Below the pieces are notes generated by a model. The model searched no databases and was not told the origin of the DNA. It saw only the letters and a program-made list of their open reading frames with translations. From NCBI GenBank assembly GCA_964636575.1, contig CAZWSE010000050.1:1-26247 (forward strand): DNA of 26,247 bases, given 5' to 3'. Below, in pieces: positions 8,183-16,798 of this stretch. This DNA is from CAZWSE01 sp964636575. GTDB lineage: Bacteria; Pseudomonadota; Alphaproteobacteria; Rhodobacterales; Rhodobacteraceae. The position numbers were made by a program, and so were the translations under genes. How positions within the stretch are numbered: the stretch's first letter is position 1; every line of letters begins with the position of its first letter.

Positions 8183-8527
8183 ATGCACCGCTTCCTGTTC
8201 TTGATCTTTTTGTTGGCCGCGACCAAACCCGTTTCTGCTGATCCGAACAATATTATTCCTGCATTTAAGTCCATCGACGTCAAAGTCGGACAATCCGTTG
8301 TTGTGCGCGGATACAGAGGCGAGTGTGGAAAGCGGCCCGTCAACGTTGATCTAAATCGAACCAGAGACACAAAGCTTGGCGTGCTAAGCAATGGCAAATG
8401 GGGCGTCACAAAAAGCGACCGATGCGGTGGATTGACCCCTGCAATTGAGATTATCTTCTCCGCAAAGAAAGCTGGCCGCGAGACCGTTAAAATCGCTGGT
8501 GAGAGGGTAAAGATAAAGGTGCGTTGA
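8183..8527 (+). CDS. Small secreted protein, function unknown
   Basis: 114 residues from the ATG at 8183, which has GGAG six bases upstream. A TTG 39 bases earlier is in frame, but it has no comparable ribosome-binding site and would bury the signal peptide. The start MHRFLFLIFLLAATKPVSA is a classic signal peptide with cleavage expected after VSA, leaving a mature protein of about 95 residues. The mature part is mostly beta-like (VKVGQSVVVRGYRGECG and a C-terminal AGERVKIKVR), with two cysteines (GECG and DRCGG) that could form a disulfide in the periplasm. The overall look is a small beta-sandwich, but I recognise no family. The gene is A/T-richer than its neighbours and stands alone. Confidence 0.75.
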   Translation: MHRFLFLIFLLAATKPVSADPNNIIPAFKSIDVKVGQSVVVRGYRGECGKRPVNVDLNRTRDTKLGVLSNGKWGVTKSDRCGGLTPAIEIIFSAKKAGRETVKIAGERVKIKVR

Positions 8528-8560
8528 GCCTAACACGTGTCCGTCCTTGGTGTGTCAGGC
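8528..8560. terminator. Hairpin between convergent genes
   Basis: GCCTAACAC (8528-8536) pairs with GTGTCAGGC (8552-8560) with a single A-C mismatch and a 15-base loop. It begins right after the plus-strand stop and ends two bases before the minus-strand CobW-like stop, so it could serve both directions. It lacks a T-tract on either side. Confidence 0.35.
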
Positions 8561-8562
8561 GG

Positions 8563-9462
8563 TCATGATCCCGCACTTAGACCAAGACAATCGGGCAGTG
8601 CAGACAGGTTTGCCCCCTGCTTTTCGGCGATCACGACGACCCCCGATTTGACCCCCGTTGGCGCATCCGACACCGCCCAGCGCCGCCCGACAATATGAAT
8701 AGCGCGCAGCCCGTCTGCGGTTGGCACGAACCCTTTCGCGCGGATCAGATTAAGGTCCGCCCCCGCAAGCCGTTCAGCCACAGCCTGCGCGTCGCAGGGG
8801 TGATCGAAGGTGATGACCTTGGTCTCAAAGGCGTCTGCATGGGGGTGGATGTCTTGTGACTGCGCCACATCGCTGCGGTCATAGGGCTGCAAGACAATCG
8901 CAGGCGGCACCTTGGCATGGTTTGCCCTGACGATTGCCGCGTTTGGGGCTTTGCCCCCGACCCACCTGTGCAAATCGCTCAACTGGTCCTCCGCAATCAG
9001 GTCGCATTTGTTCAGCATCACCAGATCCGCGTCGGACAACTGCCTGTCGATGGTGTCCCCGATATAGGCGTTTCCGGCTTGGGATTTGATGGTCTCTGCA
9101 TCAGCAAGCACGATGACCCCGTCGATGTGAAGCCCCTCCATGATCGACACCGAAGACGCGATGGCACCGGGCATGGCGACGCCGCTCGATTCAATCAAGA
9201 TATGATCGGGTTTTTGATCGAGCTTTGACAGGTCCATCATCGCTTGGATCAGGTCATTGCCGTAGCTACAGCAAATGCACCCCCCCGCGATGGAAATCAT
9301 GGTGTCGTCTTGCGCTTCGATCAGGTCTTCGTCGATGGGCAAAGCGCCAAATTCGTTGACCAGAACCGCCAGTTTCACCCCATCCGCGTTGCGCAGCAGG
9401 TGGTTGACCAGCGTGGTTTTACCGGCCCCAAGGTATCCGCCGATGACCGTGACAGGCAGCAC
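8563..9462 (-). CDS. COG0523 (CobW/G3E family) GTPase, putative metal chaperone
   Basis: 299 residues with all hallmarks of the COG0523 subgroup of G3E GTPases: Walker A GGYLGAGKT (8-16), the metal-binding GGCICC (C62, C64, C65), ESSG (91-94) as the switch-II segment, NKCD (151-154) for guanine recognition, and a C-terminal CobW_C-like domain (about 213-285). Characterised relatives move zinc, cobalt or other metals into target enzymes using GTP. The start is a GTG 12 bases after the stop of the amidohydrolase gene, with an AAGG about 11 bases upstream. Co-transcription with a probable metal-dependent amidohydrolase suggests that enzyme may be its client. This is inference; the metal is unknown. 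Confidence 0.92.
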   Translation of the reverse strand: MLPVTVIGGYLGAGKTTLVNHLLRNADGVKLAVLVNEFGALPIDEDLIEAQDDTMISIAGGCICCSYGNDLIQAMMDLSKLDQKPDHILIESSGVAMPGAIASSVSIMEGLHIDGVIVLADAETIKSQAGNAYIGDTIDRQLSDADLVMLNKCDLIAEDQLSDLHRWVGGKAPNAAIVRANHAKVPPAIVLQPYDRSDVAQSQDIHPHADAFETKVITFDHPCDAQAVAERLAGADLNLIRAKGFVPTADGLRAIHIVGRRWAVSDAPTGVKSGVVVIAEKQGANLSALPDCLGLSAGS

Positions 9463-9474
9463 TACGGGGCGACC

Positions 9475-11112
9475 TTACACGTCAGCCGCCGCAAAGATGC
9501 GGCCTGATTGCACGGTGCCCCAGACAGGTATGTCTTTGATGGTTTCGGCTGTGGCTTTGGTCGGGTCCGCCTCAAGCACTGCGAAATCCGCCTTCTTACC
9601 GGCCTCAATCGATCCGATTTCACCGTCGAGCTTCAGCGTATAGGCCGCTCCCAGCGTGATCGCATAAAGCGCTTCATCAAGGGTGATCCGTTCGTTTTCG
9701 CCCAAGACACGCCCAGACGCGGTATAGCGGTTCATGGCGCACCATGCGGTGAAGAGCGGCCCAAGCGGTGTGATCGGTGCGTCGGAATGGATGCCCATGG
9801 GAATGTTGTTATCAAGCGCTGTGCGACAGGCGTTCATACGTTCTGCCCGTTCGGGACCGACCGTCAGTTCATAATGTTCGTCCCCCCAGTAGAAATGGTG
9901 GTTCGCAAAGAGGTTCACACACATGCCAAGCTTGGCCATCTGCCGGAATTGCGCGGCATCGGCCAGTTGGCAGTGTTGCAGGGTAAAGCGGTGATCTGTG
10001 GTCGGGATTTTGTTGAGCGCCTGTTCAAGCACCTCCAACGCCAGTTCGGTGGCTTGGTCGCCGTTGGTGTGGGTGTGCACCAGCAGCCCGTTTTCCAAGG
10101 CTTTTTCATAGATGTCAGCCATCTGTTCGGGCGTGATGTACCACAGCCCGTTGGGGGCGCCGTTGTAATAGCCAGGCGGGCGCATGCGGGCAGAGAACCC
10201 TTGGATGGACCCATCGGCCACCACCTTGATCGCACCAAGCCGCATCCGGTCGGTCGAGCGTGCGCGCAACGAGAGCGCATGTTCGATCAGCTCGTCCGGT
10301 GTCAGGCCATGAAAGAACCGCAGGGCCATGACGCGGGCGGGAAAGCGTGGCTCTCCGGTGACTTTGATCATCATATCCGCAGCCTCGTCTGACATACGCG
10401 AAGCGAGGTCTGTGACCGTCGTGACCCCTGCCCGCACGCAAAGCTTGCCAAAGTCGCGCAGGCCCCGTTCGTCGCAGGCCAGCATATCGCGGTTGAACCC
10501 GACGTGTGCGCCAACGGGGGTCATGATATCGGGGCCTTTCAGCTCACCTGTGGGCAGGCCGTCATCGCCCAATGGCACGCCGGGGTGGTTGACGCCGGGC
10601 TTCAGCAGCCCTGCCAGTTCCAAGGCCTTTGAGTTCACATTCATGATGTGCCCAGAGGCATGCATGATCCCCACGGGTCGCGTCGTAGACACCCTGTCGA
10701 GATCAGCGCGGGTGACACGTTCGTTGTTGAAATAGATCGGATCAATCTGCCATCCGGGCAGCGGTGTGTCTGGATCGTCCAGTGTTTGCTCAGTCGCTTT
10801 CAGGCGGTCGATCACGGCATCGACGGACTTTAACCCGTCCCAGATTTTGCCATTCGGGTCCATACGGTCAAAGTATCCGCAATAGGTATATTTCCAGAGC
10901 GAGCCTTCCATCGCGTGGGCGTGCCCTTCGACCAAACCGGGCATCAGATATTTGTCTTTGAACTGGGTATCGAGGGTGTGTTCGCCCCAGCCCTGAAGCT
11001 CTTCCAAGCTGCCGGTGCCGATGATCTGGCCGTCCCGCACGGCGACATGGGTCGTCTCCGGCCGTGCGGGGTTCATTGTGATGATCTTCTTGGCTTGGAA
11101 TATCGTGAGCAT
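9475..11112 (-). CDS. YtcJ-type amidohydrolase (Amidohydro_3 family)
   Basis: 545 residues, a normal length for the YtcJ/N-substituted-formamide-deformylase group. Residues 1-58 form the small beta domain (FQAKKIITMNPARPETTHVA). The metal-binding HxH is in PGLVEGHAHA (H64, H66), and later landmarks are KVVADGSIQG, HTHTNGDQA, FTLQHCQLAD and IHSDAPITPLGPL. The C-terminus closes the beta domain (GSIEAGKKADFAVL). No signal peptide, so the protein is cytosolic. The family hydrolyses amide or formamide C-N bonds with one or two divalent metals; the substrate here is unknown. A good ribosome-binding site (CAGGAGAT) sits eight bases before the ATG. It is divergent from the binding-protein gene of a Dpp-like importer, so the importer probably brings in its substrate or a precursor. 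Confidence 0.9.
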   Translation of the reverse strand: MLTIFQAKKIITMNPARPETTHVAVRDGQIIGTGSLEELQGWGEHTLDTQFKDKYLMPGLVEGHAHAMEGSLWKYTYCGYFDRMDPNGKIWDGLKSVDAVIDRLKATEQTLDDPDTPLPGWQIDPIYFNNERVTRADLDRVSTTRPVGIMHASGHIMNVNSKALELAGLLKPGVNHPGVPLGDDGLPTGELKGPDIMTPVGAHVGFNRDMLACDERGLRDFGKLCVRAGVTTVTDLASRMSDEAADMMIKVTGEPRFPARVMALRFFHGLTPDELIEHALSLRARSTDRMRLGAIKVVADGSIQGFSARMRPPGYYNGAPNGLWYITPEQMADIYEKALENGLLVHTHTNGDQATELALEVLEQALNKIPTTDHRFTLQHCQLADAAQFRQMAKLGMCVNLFANHHFYWGDEHYELTVGPERAERMNACRTALDNNIPMGIHSDAPITPLGPLFTAWCAMNRYTASGRVLGENERITLDEALYAITLGAAYTLKLDGEIGSIEAGKKADFAVLEADPTKATAETIKDIPVWGTVQSGRIFAAADV

Positions 11113-11148
11113 ACGAAATCTCCTGATTTTCTACAAATCGTAGAGCCT

Positions 11149-11181
11149 TTTGCGCGATGCACAAATAGTAAACATCGCAAA
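11149..11181. promoter_or_regulatory. Imperfect palindrome in the amidohydrolase/importer divergent region
   Basis: TTTGCGCGATG (11149-11159) and CATCGCAAA (11173-11181) are complementary except for two extra bases in the left arm; the uninterrupted core is GCGATG/CATCGC with a 13-base spacer. It lies in the 141-base spacer between the divergent starts at 11112 and 11254, where a shared operator would be expected. No regulator gene is adjacent. Promoter hexamers are not clear. Confidence 0.35.
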
Positions 11182-11253
11182 TATTAACATTAGACGATTT
11201 CAAGATCCTGCCCTAAGCTGAGTCCTAATAATGCATAACAAGGGAGAAATATT

Positions 11254-12825
11254 GTGAGACGAATGTTCAAGACATTGGCAACCTCCGTCGCGACCGCGGC
11301 ATTGCTTGCCACATCTGCGATGGCAGACGACCCCAAACAGGGCGGCACGCTGACCATGGCATTGCAGCAAACTCCGCGCCACCTGAACCCTGCTGTTCAG
11401 TCCGGCACCGCGACCGGTCAACCCGGCACGCAGCTTTTCGCGTCCCTTCTGCGCTACGATGAAGGATGGGAGCCTCAGCCCTATCTTGCTGAAACATGGG
11501 AAGTGTCCGAGGACGGTTTGTCCGTCACGGTTAACCTTGTGAAGGGTGCCACCTTCCACGATGGCGCGCCGATCACATCGGAAGACGTTGCATTCTCTAT
11601 CGATACGGTGAAAGCAAACCACCCGTTCAAATCCATGTTCGCCCCTGTTGAGGCGGTTGAAACACCTGACGCCAATACCGCGATCATCAAACTGTCCAAG
11701 CCGCACCCAGCGTTGTTGCTGGCGATGTCTTCTCAGCTTTTGTCGATCATTCCAAAGCACGTCTACGGCGACGGTCAGGACCCTAAGGCGCATCCTGCGA
11801 ACTCTGAAAACGTCGTTGGTTCCGGCCCGTTCAAACTGGTTGAGTTCAAGCGCGGCGAGCACGTGATCCTTGAGCGTTATGAGGACTATTTCATCGAAGG
11901 TCTGCCCTATCTGGACCGCATCGTTATGCGTATCCTGCCAGACGAAAGCACCCGTGCCATTGCGCTCGAAAGCGGTGAATTGTTGATGTCGGGTTTCGAA
12001 TCCAACCCGCGCAACATTGTTCGTCTGAAAAAGAACGACGGCTTGCTTGTGTCATCTGACGGTTATGCGGCCATTGGTCCTGTCAACTGGCTTGCTTTCA
12101 ACACCAAGGGTGAGAAAACCGGTGATCCAAAGGTCCGTCAGGCGATTGCCTATGCGGTGGACCGTGAGTTCATCAACAAAGCCTTGAACCTTGGTACGGC
12201 CCCTGCGGCCTTGACCGGTATTCACCCGGGCAGCCCGTTCTACGATGCCTCTGTTGAACCCTATGACCTTGATCTGGACAAAGCCAACGCCCTGCTGGAC
12301 GAGGCAGGCTATGCCGCCGGTTCCGATGGCATGCGCTTTGCCCTGACCGTTGATTACGGCTGGCCTGCGATGAAGCCCTATGCCGAATACCTCAAGCCAC
12401 AGCTGAAGAAGATCGGCATTGATGTGGCTGTGCGGTCGTCTGCGGACTTCCCCACATGGGCCAAGCGGATTTCCACATGGGACTTCGACATGACCATGGA
12501 CAACGTGTTCAACTGGGGTGACCCTGTGATCGGCGTGCACCGGACCTATAGCTCTGACAACATCAAGGAAGGCGTCATCTGGTCCAACACCCAGCAGTAT
12601 GCCAACGCCCGTGTTGACGAGCTGATGGAGATGGCCGGATCGACCAACGATCCTGAAAAGCGCAAGGCGCTTTACGCTGAGTTCCAGCAGATCATCGCAG
12701 CCGAGCTGCCGCTGTATCCGATCTGGGCCTCGCCTTACCACACGGTGTCGTCCACATCTGTCGGCAACGCCCCTGAAAGCGTTTGGGGCACATCCAGCCC
12801 GCTGGACCGTGTCTACATGAAGTAA
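11254..12825 (+). CDS. Dpp/Opp-type ABC importer, periplasmic binding protein (SBP family 5)
   Basis: 523 residues, usual for SBP_bac_5. The signal peptide MRRMFKTLATSVATAALLA is followed by a likely cut after SAMA. The mature protein opens with GGTLTMALQQTPRHLNPAV and carries the family landmarks YDEGWEPQPYLAETWEVSED, ATFHDGAPITSEDVAFS and a later DPKVRQAIAYAVDRE. There is no lipobox cysteine, so it should be soluble in the periplasm. The GTG start is chosen because AGGGAG lies seven bases upstream; the ATG three codons later is 16 bases away. It heads a five-gene importer operon and is separated from the first permease by a strong hairpin, which probably lets it be made in excess. The ligand is unknown: peptides are typical, but the divergent amidohydrolase hints at an amide compound. 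Confidence 0.93.
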   Translation: MRRMFKTLATSVATAALLATSAMADDPKQGGTLTMALQQTPRHLNPAVQSGTATGQPGTQLFASLLRYDEGWEPQPYLAETWEVSEDGLSVTVNLVKGATFHDGAPITSEDVAFSIDTVKANHPFKSMFAPVEAVETPDANTAIIKLSKPHPALLLAMSSQLLSIIPKHVYGDGQDPKAHPANSENVVGSGPFKLVEFKRGEHVILERYEDYFIEGLPYLDRIVMRILPDESTRAIALESGELLMSGFESNPRNIVRLKKNDGLLVSSDGYAAIGPVNWLAFNTKGEKTGDPKVRQAIAYAVDREFINKALNLGTAPAALTGIHPGSPFYDASVEPYDLDLDKANALLDEAGYAAGSDGMRFALTVDYGWPAMKPYAEYLKPQLKKIGIDVAVRSSADFPTWAKRISTWDFDMTMDNVFNWGDPVIGVHRTYSSDNIKEGVIWSNTQQYANARVDELMEMAGSTNDPEKRKALYAEFQQIIAAELPLYPIWASPYHTVSSTSVGNAPESVWGTSSPLDRVYMK

Positions 12826-12844
12826 GCCCGCTCACGGGACCTTA

Positions 12845-12884
12845 GCCCGAACCGCTCCGGTGGTTCGGGCCTTTCTTTCTCTCT
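12845..12884 (+). terminator. Strong hairpin after the binding-protein gene (attenuator-like)
   Basis: GCCCGAACC (12845-12853) and GGTTCGGGC (12862-12870) form a perfect nine-pair stem with an eight-base loop, followed by a pyrimidine-rich tail CTTTCTTTCTCTCTG. It lies 20 bases after the binding-protein stop and 33 bases before the first permease start. Partial termination or 3' end protection here would raise binding protein over membrane components, a usual arrangement in such operons. Confidence 0.7.
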
Positions 12885-12903
12885 GATTTTTTGGAATACC
12901 GCG

Positions 12904-13881
12904 ATGGGCCTTGGGCAAATTCTGGCAAAACGCATTGGCTATGGCCTTGTTTTGCTTGTGGCTGTGGTCGTTCTCAATTTCACGCTTATCACCATCGCAC
13001 CCGGCGATGTGGCGGATTCAATCGCCGGTGATATGGGCGGTGCTGACGCCGAAGTTCTGGCTGAAATTCGCGCCCGTTACGGGCTGGACCAACCCTTTAT
13101 CGCGCAGCTTTGGAACTACCTCTCGAAGGTTGCCGTGCTCGATCTGGGGTATTCCTATTTCTACAATGCCCCCGTGACCGAACTGATCCTGCAACGTCTG
13201 CCTGCCACCTTGCTACTGGTCTTTTCGTCGCAAATCCTTGCCATCGCACTTGGCATGTTGCTGGGCGTTATGGCCGCCCGCAAACCCAACAGCCTGACCA
13301 ATCTGGTTGTCACCTTCCTGTCGCTGTTCGGCTTTGCCGCCCCTGTCTTTTGGACCGGTATCTTGCTGATTATTCTGTTCGTCTCTGTCTGGCCCGTGTT
13401 CCCCGTCGGCGGCATGATGAGCGCATCCCTGATCGGGGCCGCGTGGTATGAGCAGTGGATCAACATCGCCTATCATCTGGTGCTGCCGATGGTGACGCTG
13501 GCGTCGATCTATCTAGCGCTTTATTCGCGGCTGACCCGTGCCTCTATGCAAGAGGTGCTGGGCAGCGATTACGTCCGTACCGCCCGCGCAAAGGGTTTGG
13601 CCGAGAACACAGTGTTCTACAAACACGCGCTTAAGAACTCGCTCGGGCCGCTTGTGACGGTTGCGGGCTTGCAGTTTTCGGCTGTGATTTCGGGCGCTGT
13701 GGTGGTTGAGGCCGTGTTCAGTTGGCCCGGTCTTGGCACCTTGGCGCTGCAATCGATCCTTGCGCGCGACACGCCCACGATCATGGGCATCCTGTTCTTT
13801 TCGTCCCTTGTGGTCATTGTCGTGAACATCATCACCGATGTGGTTCTGCGGATGATCGACCCGCGCATCAGTGCGGACTAG
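12904..13881 (+). CDS. Dpp/Opp-type ABC importer permease (DppB-like)
   Basis: 325 residues with six membrane helices typical of DppB/OppB. These include the first helix near residues 10-32 (GYGLVLLVAVVVLNFTLITI), the family phrase LGYSYFYNAPVTELILQRLPATL, and the EAA coupling loop EVLGSDYVRTARAKGLAENT, which contacts the ATPase. The end, FSWPGLGTLALQSILARDTP, then DPRISAD, is standard. It forms the heteromeric channel with the next gene product in the inner membrane. The start has only a weak GGAA upstream, so expression may be lower than that of the binding protein. It is followed by its partner permease after nine bases. Confidence 0.93.
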   Translation: MGLGQILAKRIGYGLVLLVAVVVLNFTLITIAPGDVADSIAGDMGGADAEVLAEIRARYGLDQPFIAQLWNYLSKVAVLDLGYSYFYNAPVTELILQRLPATLLLVFSSQILAIALGMLLGVMAARKPNSLTNLVVTFLSLFGFAAPVFWTGILLIILFVSVWPVFPVGGMMSASLIGAAWYEQWINIAYHLVLPMVTLASIYLALYSRLTRASMQEVLGSDYVRTARAKGLAENTVFYKHALKNSLGPLVTVAGLQFSAVISGAVVVEAVFSWPGLGTLALQSILARDTPTIMGILFFSSLVVIVVNIITDVVLRMIDPRISAD

Positions 13882-13890
13882 GAGCCTGTC

Positions 13891-14778
13891 ATGAGCGATA
13901 CAACAACCCAAACAGACACCGCCCCTGACATTCAGGTCACCAGCCCGTGGCGCGAAATGCGCACCATGTTCTTTCGCAACTATGCGGCTGTGGCGGGGTT
14001 GATCCTGCTGATCCTGATTTTGCTCTTCGTCTTTGTTGGCCCGCTGATCCATACAACTGATCCCTTTGAAATGGTCTGGGCCCCCTTCACCCTACCCATG
14101 CAAGAAGGGTTCATCTTGGGCACCGACTATCTGGGCCGCGATATTCTGTCGGCGATGATGGCGGGCGGGCAAGTGTCCTTGGCCATCGGGCTGGCGGCTG
14201 CCTTGGTGTCTGTGATCATCGGCGTCTCTGTTGGGGCTTTTGCGGGCTACTATGGCGGCTTGGTCGAAGAATTGCTGATGCGCTTTACCGAGTTTTTTCA
14301 GGTGCTGCCGACGCTTCTGTTCTCGATGGTTATTGTGGCGCTCTTCGGGGCGTCCTTGTTGACGGTGACGCTTGCCATCGGGGTTGTCAGTTGGACGGCC
14401 GTGGCGCGTGTGACGCGCTCTGAATTCTTGCGCATCCGTGAGATGGAATATGTGGCCGCCGCGCGGTCAGGATCGGCCAAAGACCTTTATCTGATCTTCA
14501 AAGTGATCTTGCCAAACGCCCTGCCGCCCATCGTGGTGCAGGCCAACCTGATGGTTGGCTCTGCGATCCTGTTTGAGGCTGCCCTAAGCTTTCTGGGCCT
14601 GAGTGACCCCAATGTCATGAGCTGGGGGCAGGTCATTGGCTCCAACCGCCCTTATATCTTGGACGCAGGTTTTGCCGTTGCGATCCCCGGTTTTGCGATC
14701 TTCCTGACCGTGCTTGCCATTTCATTGGTCGGTGACGGGTTGAACGACGCGTTGAACCCGAAACTGAGGCAACGCTGA
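13891..14778 (+). CDS. Dpp/Opp-type ABC importer permease (DppC-like)
   Basis: 295 residues. The DppC/OppC pattern is clear: a short cytoplasmic N-terminus, a first helix (AVAGLILLILILLFVFVG), the conserved HTTDPFEM and LGTDYLGRDILSAMMAGG segments, five further helices, and an EAA loop EYVAAARSGSAKDLYLIFK with ILPN. It partners the upstream DppB-like subunit. GGAG lies six bases before the ATG, overlapping the stop of the previous gene. Its own TGA overlaps the start of the next gene by one base (TGATG), so translation is coupled to the first ATPase. Confidence 0.93.
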   Translation: MSDTTTQTDTAPDIQVTSPWREMRTMFFRNYAAVAGLILLILILLFVFVGPLIHTTDPFEMVWAPFTLPMQEGFILGTDYLGRDILSAMMAGGQVSLAIGLAAALVSVIIGVSVGAFAGYYGGLVEELLMRFTEFFQVLPTLLFSMVIVALFGASLLTVTLAIGVVSWTAVARVTRSEFLRIREMEYVAAARSGSAKDLYLIFKVILPNALPPIVVQANLMVGSAILFEAALSFLGLSDPNVMSWGQVIGSNRPYILDAGFAVAIPGFAIFLTVLAISLVGDGLNDALNPKLRQR

Positions 14779-15773
14779 TGTCTGAGCCATTGCTGAACGT
14801 CTCTGATCTTGTGGTTGATTTCAAAACCCGCGCCGGAAATGCGCGCGTGCTGGATCATATCTCTCTGTCTGTAAACGAAGGCGAAATTCTGGGGATCGTG
14901 GGCGAATCCGGTTGCGGCAAATCCATGACCGCGCTGTCGATCATGGGGCTTATCCCGAACCCGCCGGGGCAGATCACGTCCGGGTCAATCACGCTGGCCG
15001 GTCAGGAACTGGTCGGATTGGGCGTCGATGATCTGTGCAAGATCAGGGGCAAAGAGATCGGGATGATCTTTCAGGAACCCATGACCTCGCTCAACCCTGT
15101 GTTCACTGTGGGCGAACAAATCGCTGAAAGCGTGCGTTTGCACGAAGGGGCCACTGCCAAGGCCGCCCATGCGCGGGCGGTTGAGATGCTCACAGCCGTT
15201 GAAATCCCCGAAGCTGCGGCCCGTGCAAATGCCTATCCTCACCAACTGTCTGGCGGGATGCGCCAAAGGGTGATGATCGCCATGGCCTTGGCCTGCCGCC
15301 CCCGTGTCTTGATCGCGGACGAGCCGACAACCGCCCTTGATACCACCGTGCAGGCGCAAATCTTTGATCTGCTGCAAAACTTGCAAGATGAAACGGGCAC
15401 TGCGATTATCATGATCACCCATGACATGGGCGCGATAGCGGAACTGGCTGACAAAGTCGCGGTGATGTACGCGGGCCGGATCGTTGAGATGGGCACGGTC
15501 GACACGGTGCTGTCCCATCCCGATCATCCCTATACCAAGGGGTTGATCGCCTGCGTGCCGCATCTGTCTGACACCCCCGGCCCTGTCCGCGAGCGGTTGA
15601 TGGAAATCGAAGGGGTCGTCCCTGCCCTGACCGATCTGGGCAACGGCTGCGCCTTTGCGCCGCGCTGCACGTCCGTGCTGCCCCGTTGCGCATCGGACAA
15701 GCCGGACTTGCAGACCACCCAAGACGGCCACCTAACCGCATGCTGGGCCGCTTCACAGGAGATGGCCACATGA
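14778..15773 (+). CDS. Dpp/Opp-type ABC importer ATPase (DppD-like)
   Basis: 331 residues with a full set of ABC motifs: Walker A GESGCGKS (42-49), Q-loop IFQEPMTSLNPVF, signature LSGGMRQRV, Walker B VLIADEPTTALD and the H-loop ITHD. The C-terminal oligopeptide-transporter extension is present with cysteines in GCAFAPRC, PRCAS and LTACW. That spacing is conserved in this family and has been linked to a [4Fe-4S] site in some members. It pairs with the next ATPase to power the importer at the cytoplasmic face. Its TGA overlaps the next ATG by four bases. Confidence 0.94.
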   Translation: MSEPLLNVSDLVVDFKTRAGNARVLDHISLSVNEGEILGIVGESGCGKSMTALSIMGLIPNPPGQITSGSITLAGQELVGLGVDDLCKIRGKEIGMIFQEPMTSLNPVFTVGEQIAESVRLHEGATAKAAHARAVEMLTAVEIPEAAARANAYPHQLSGGMRQRVMIAMALACRPRVLIADEPTTALDTTVQAQIFDLLQNLQDETGTAIIMITHDMGAIAELADKVAVMYAGRIVEMGTVDTVLSHPDHPYTKGLIACVPHLSDTPGPVRERLMEIEGVVPALTDLGNGCAFAPRCTSVLPRCASDKPDLQTTQDGHLTACWAASQEMAT

Positions 15774-16753
15774 GCGGGTCCGACATTGCGCTGACGGTCG
15801 AAGACCTCAAGGTTCACTTCGGCGGCAAAACCGGCCCCTTCAGCCGCAACAGCAAAACCGTTCATGCCGTTGATGGGGTTAGCTTTGAGATACCCGCCGG
15901 CACGACCTTTGGCATTGTGGGCGAAAGCGGGTCGGGTAAATCCACGACTGCGCTGGCGATCATGCGGTTGGTGCATATCACCGATGGGTCCGTCACTTTG
16001 GGCGACACGATGTTGAGCACCCTCGAAGGCGAAGCGCTTCGCGATGCGCGGTCCCGCTTTCAGATCGTATTCCAAGACCCCTACTCATCCCTGAACCCGC
16101 GCAAGCGTGCGGGTGCATTGGTGCGTGAGCCGCTGGATCTGATGAACATCGGCACCCCGCAAGAGCGCGAAACCAAAGTGGCCGAGCTTTTCCGCCAAGT
16201 GGGTCTGCGCCCCGAACAACAGGCGCTGTTCCCGCACCAGTTTTCCGGCGGGCAACGCCAACGGCTGGGCCTTGCACGCGCGCTGTCCACCCGTCCGGAA
16301 CTGATTGTCTGTGATGAACCTGTATCAGCGCTCGACGTGGCCATTCAGGCGCAAATCCTGAACCTGATGGGCGATATCCAGAAAGAGCTTGGCCTGACCT
16401 ACCTGTTCATTTCCCATGATCTTGGGGTGGTTCAGCATATCTGCGACACGGTCGCGGTCATGTATCTGGGCCAGATTGTTGAGCTTGCAGATCGTGTCAG
16501 CCTGTTCACCAATCCGCGTCACCCCTACACCAAAGCCCTGCTGAGTGCTGTGCCGTCTGTGCATGGCAACAAGCAAGACCGCAAGAACCGCGTCCGCTTG
16601 CAAGGCGATCCGCCCAGCCCGATCAACCTGCCCAAAGGGTGCCGGTTTGCGTCGCGTTGCCCGATTGCGCAGGACCGCTGTAAGGACGCCCCGCCCAAGC
16701 TTGAAACGCTTGGCGGCGGACACAAGGTCGCGTGCTACTTTGCGGAGCCGTAG
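15770..16753 (+). CDS. Dpp/Opp-type ABC importer ATPase (DppF-like)
   Basis: 327 residues from the ATG at 15770, which has GGAG eight bases upstream and overlaps the previous stop by four bases. Reading from an in-frame start about 84 bases earlier would add unrelated residues from inside the previous gene. Motifs: Walker A GESGSGKS (51-58), Q-loop VFQDPYSSLNPRK, signature FSGGQRQRL, Walker B LIVCDEPVSALD and ISHD. The C-terminal extension carries GCRFASRCPIAQDRC and VACYF, matching the cysteine pattern of the partner. This is the last gene of the importer operon; 45 bases later the genes switch to the opposite strand. Confidence 0.94.
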   Translation: MSGSDIALTVEDLKVHFGGKTGPFSRNSKTVHAVDGVSFEIPAGTTFGIVGESGSGKSTTALAIMRLVHITDGSVTLGDTMLSTLEGEALRDARSRFQIVFQDPYSSLNPRKRAGALVREPLDLMNIGTPQERETKVAELFRQVGLRPEQQALFPHQFSGGQRQRLGLARALSTRPELIVCDEPVSALDVAIQAQILNLMGDIQKELGLTYLFISHDLGVVQHICDTVAVMYLGQIVELADRVSLFTNPRHPYTKALLSAVPSVHGNKQDRKNRVRLQGDPPSPINLPKGCRFASRCPIAQDRCKDAPPKLETLGGGHKVACYFAEP

Positions 16754-16798
16754 TGGCGGTCGCTAAGAGCGCTGTCTCGAACGGGCTGGCGCCACGCA

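Noticed and set aside
15686..15769. Earlier in-frame start for the second ATPase of the first importer
   Set aside because: It overlaps the preceding ATPase gene deeply; the ATG at 15770 has GGAG at the right distance and a four-base overlap.
16753..16795. Inverted repeat GTGGCG/CGCCAC after the first importer operon, considered as a terminator
   Set aside because: Six pairs with a 31-base loop and no T-tract; too weak to call.
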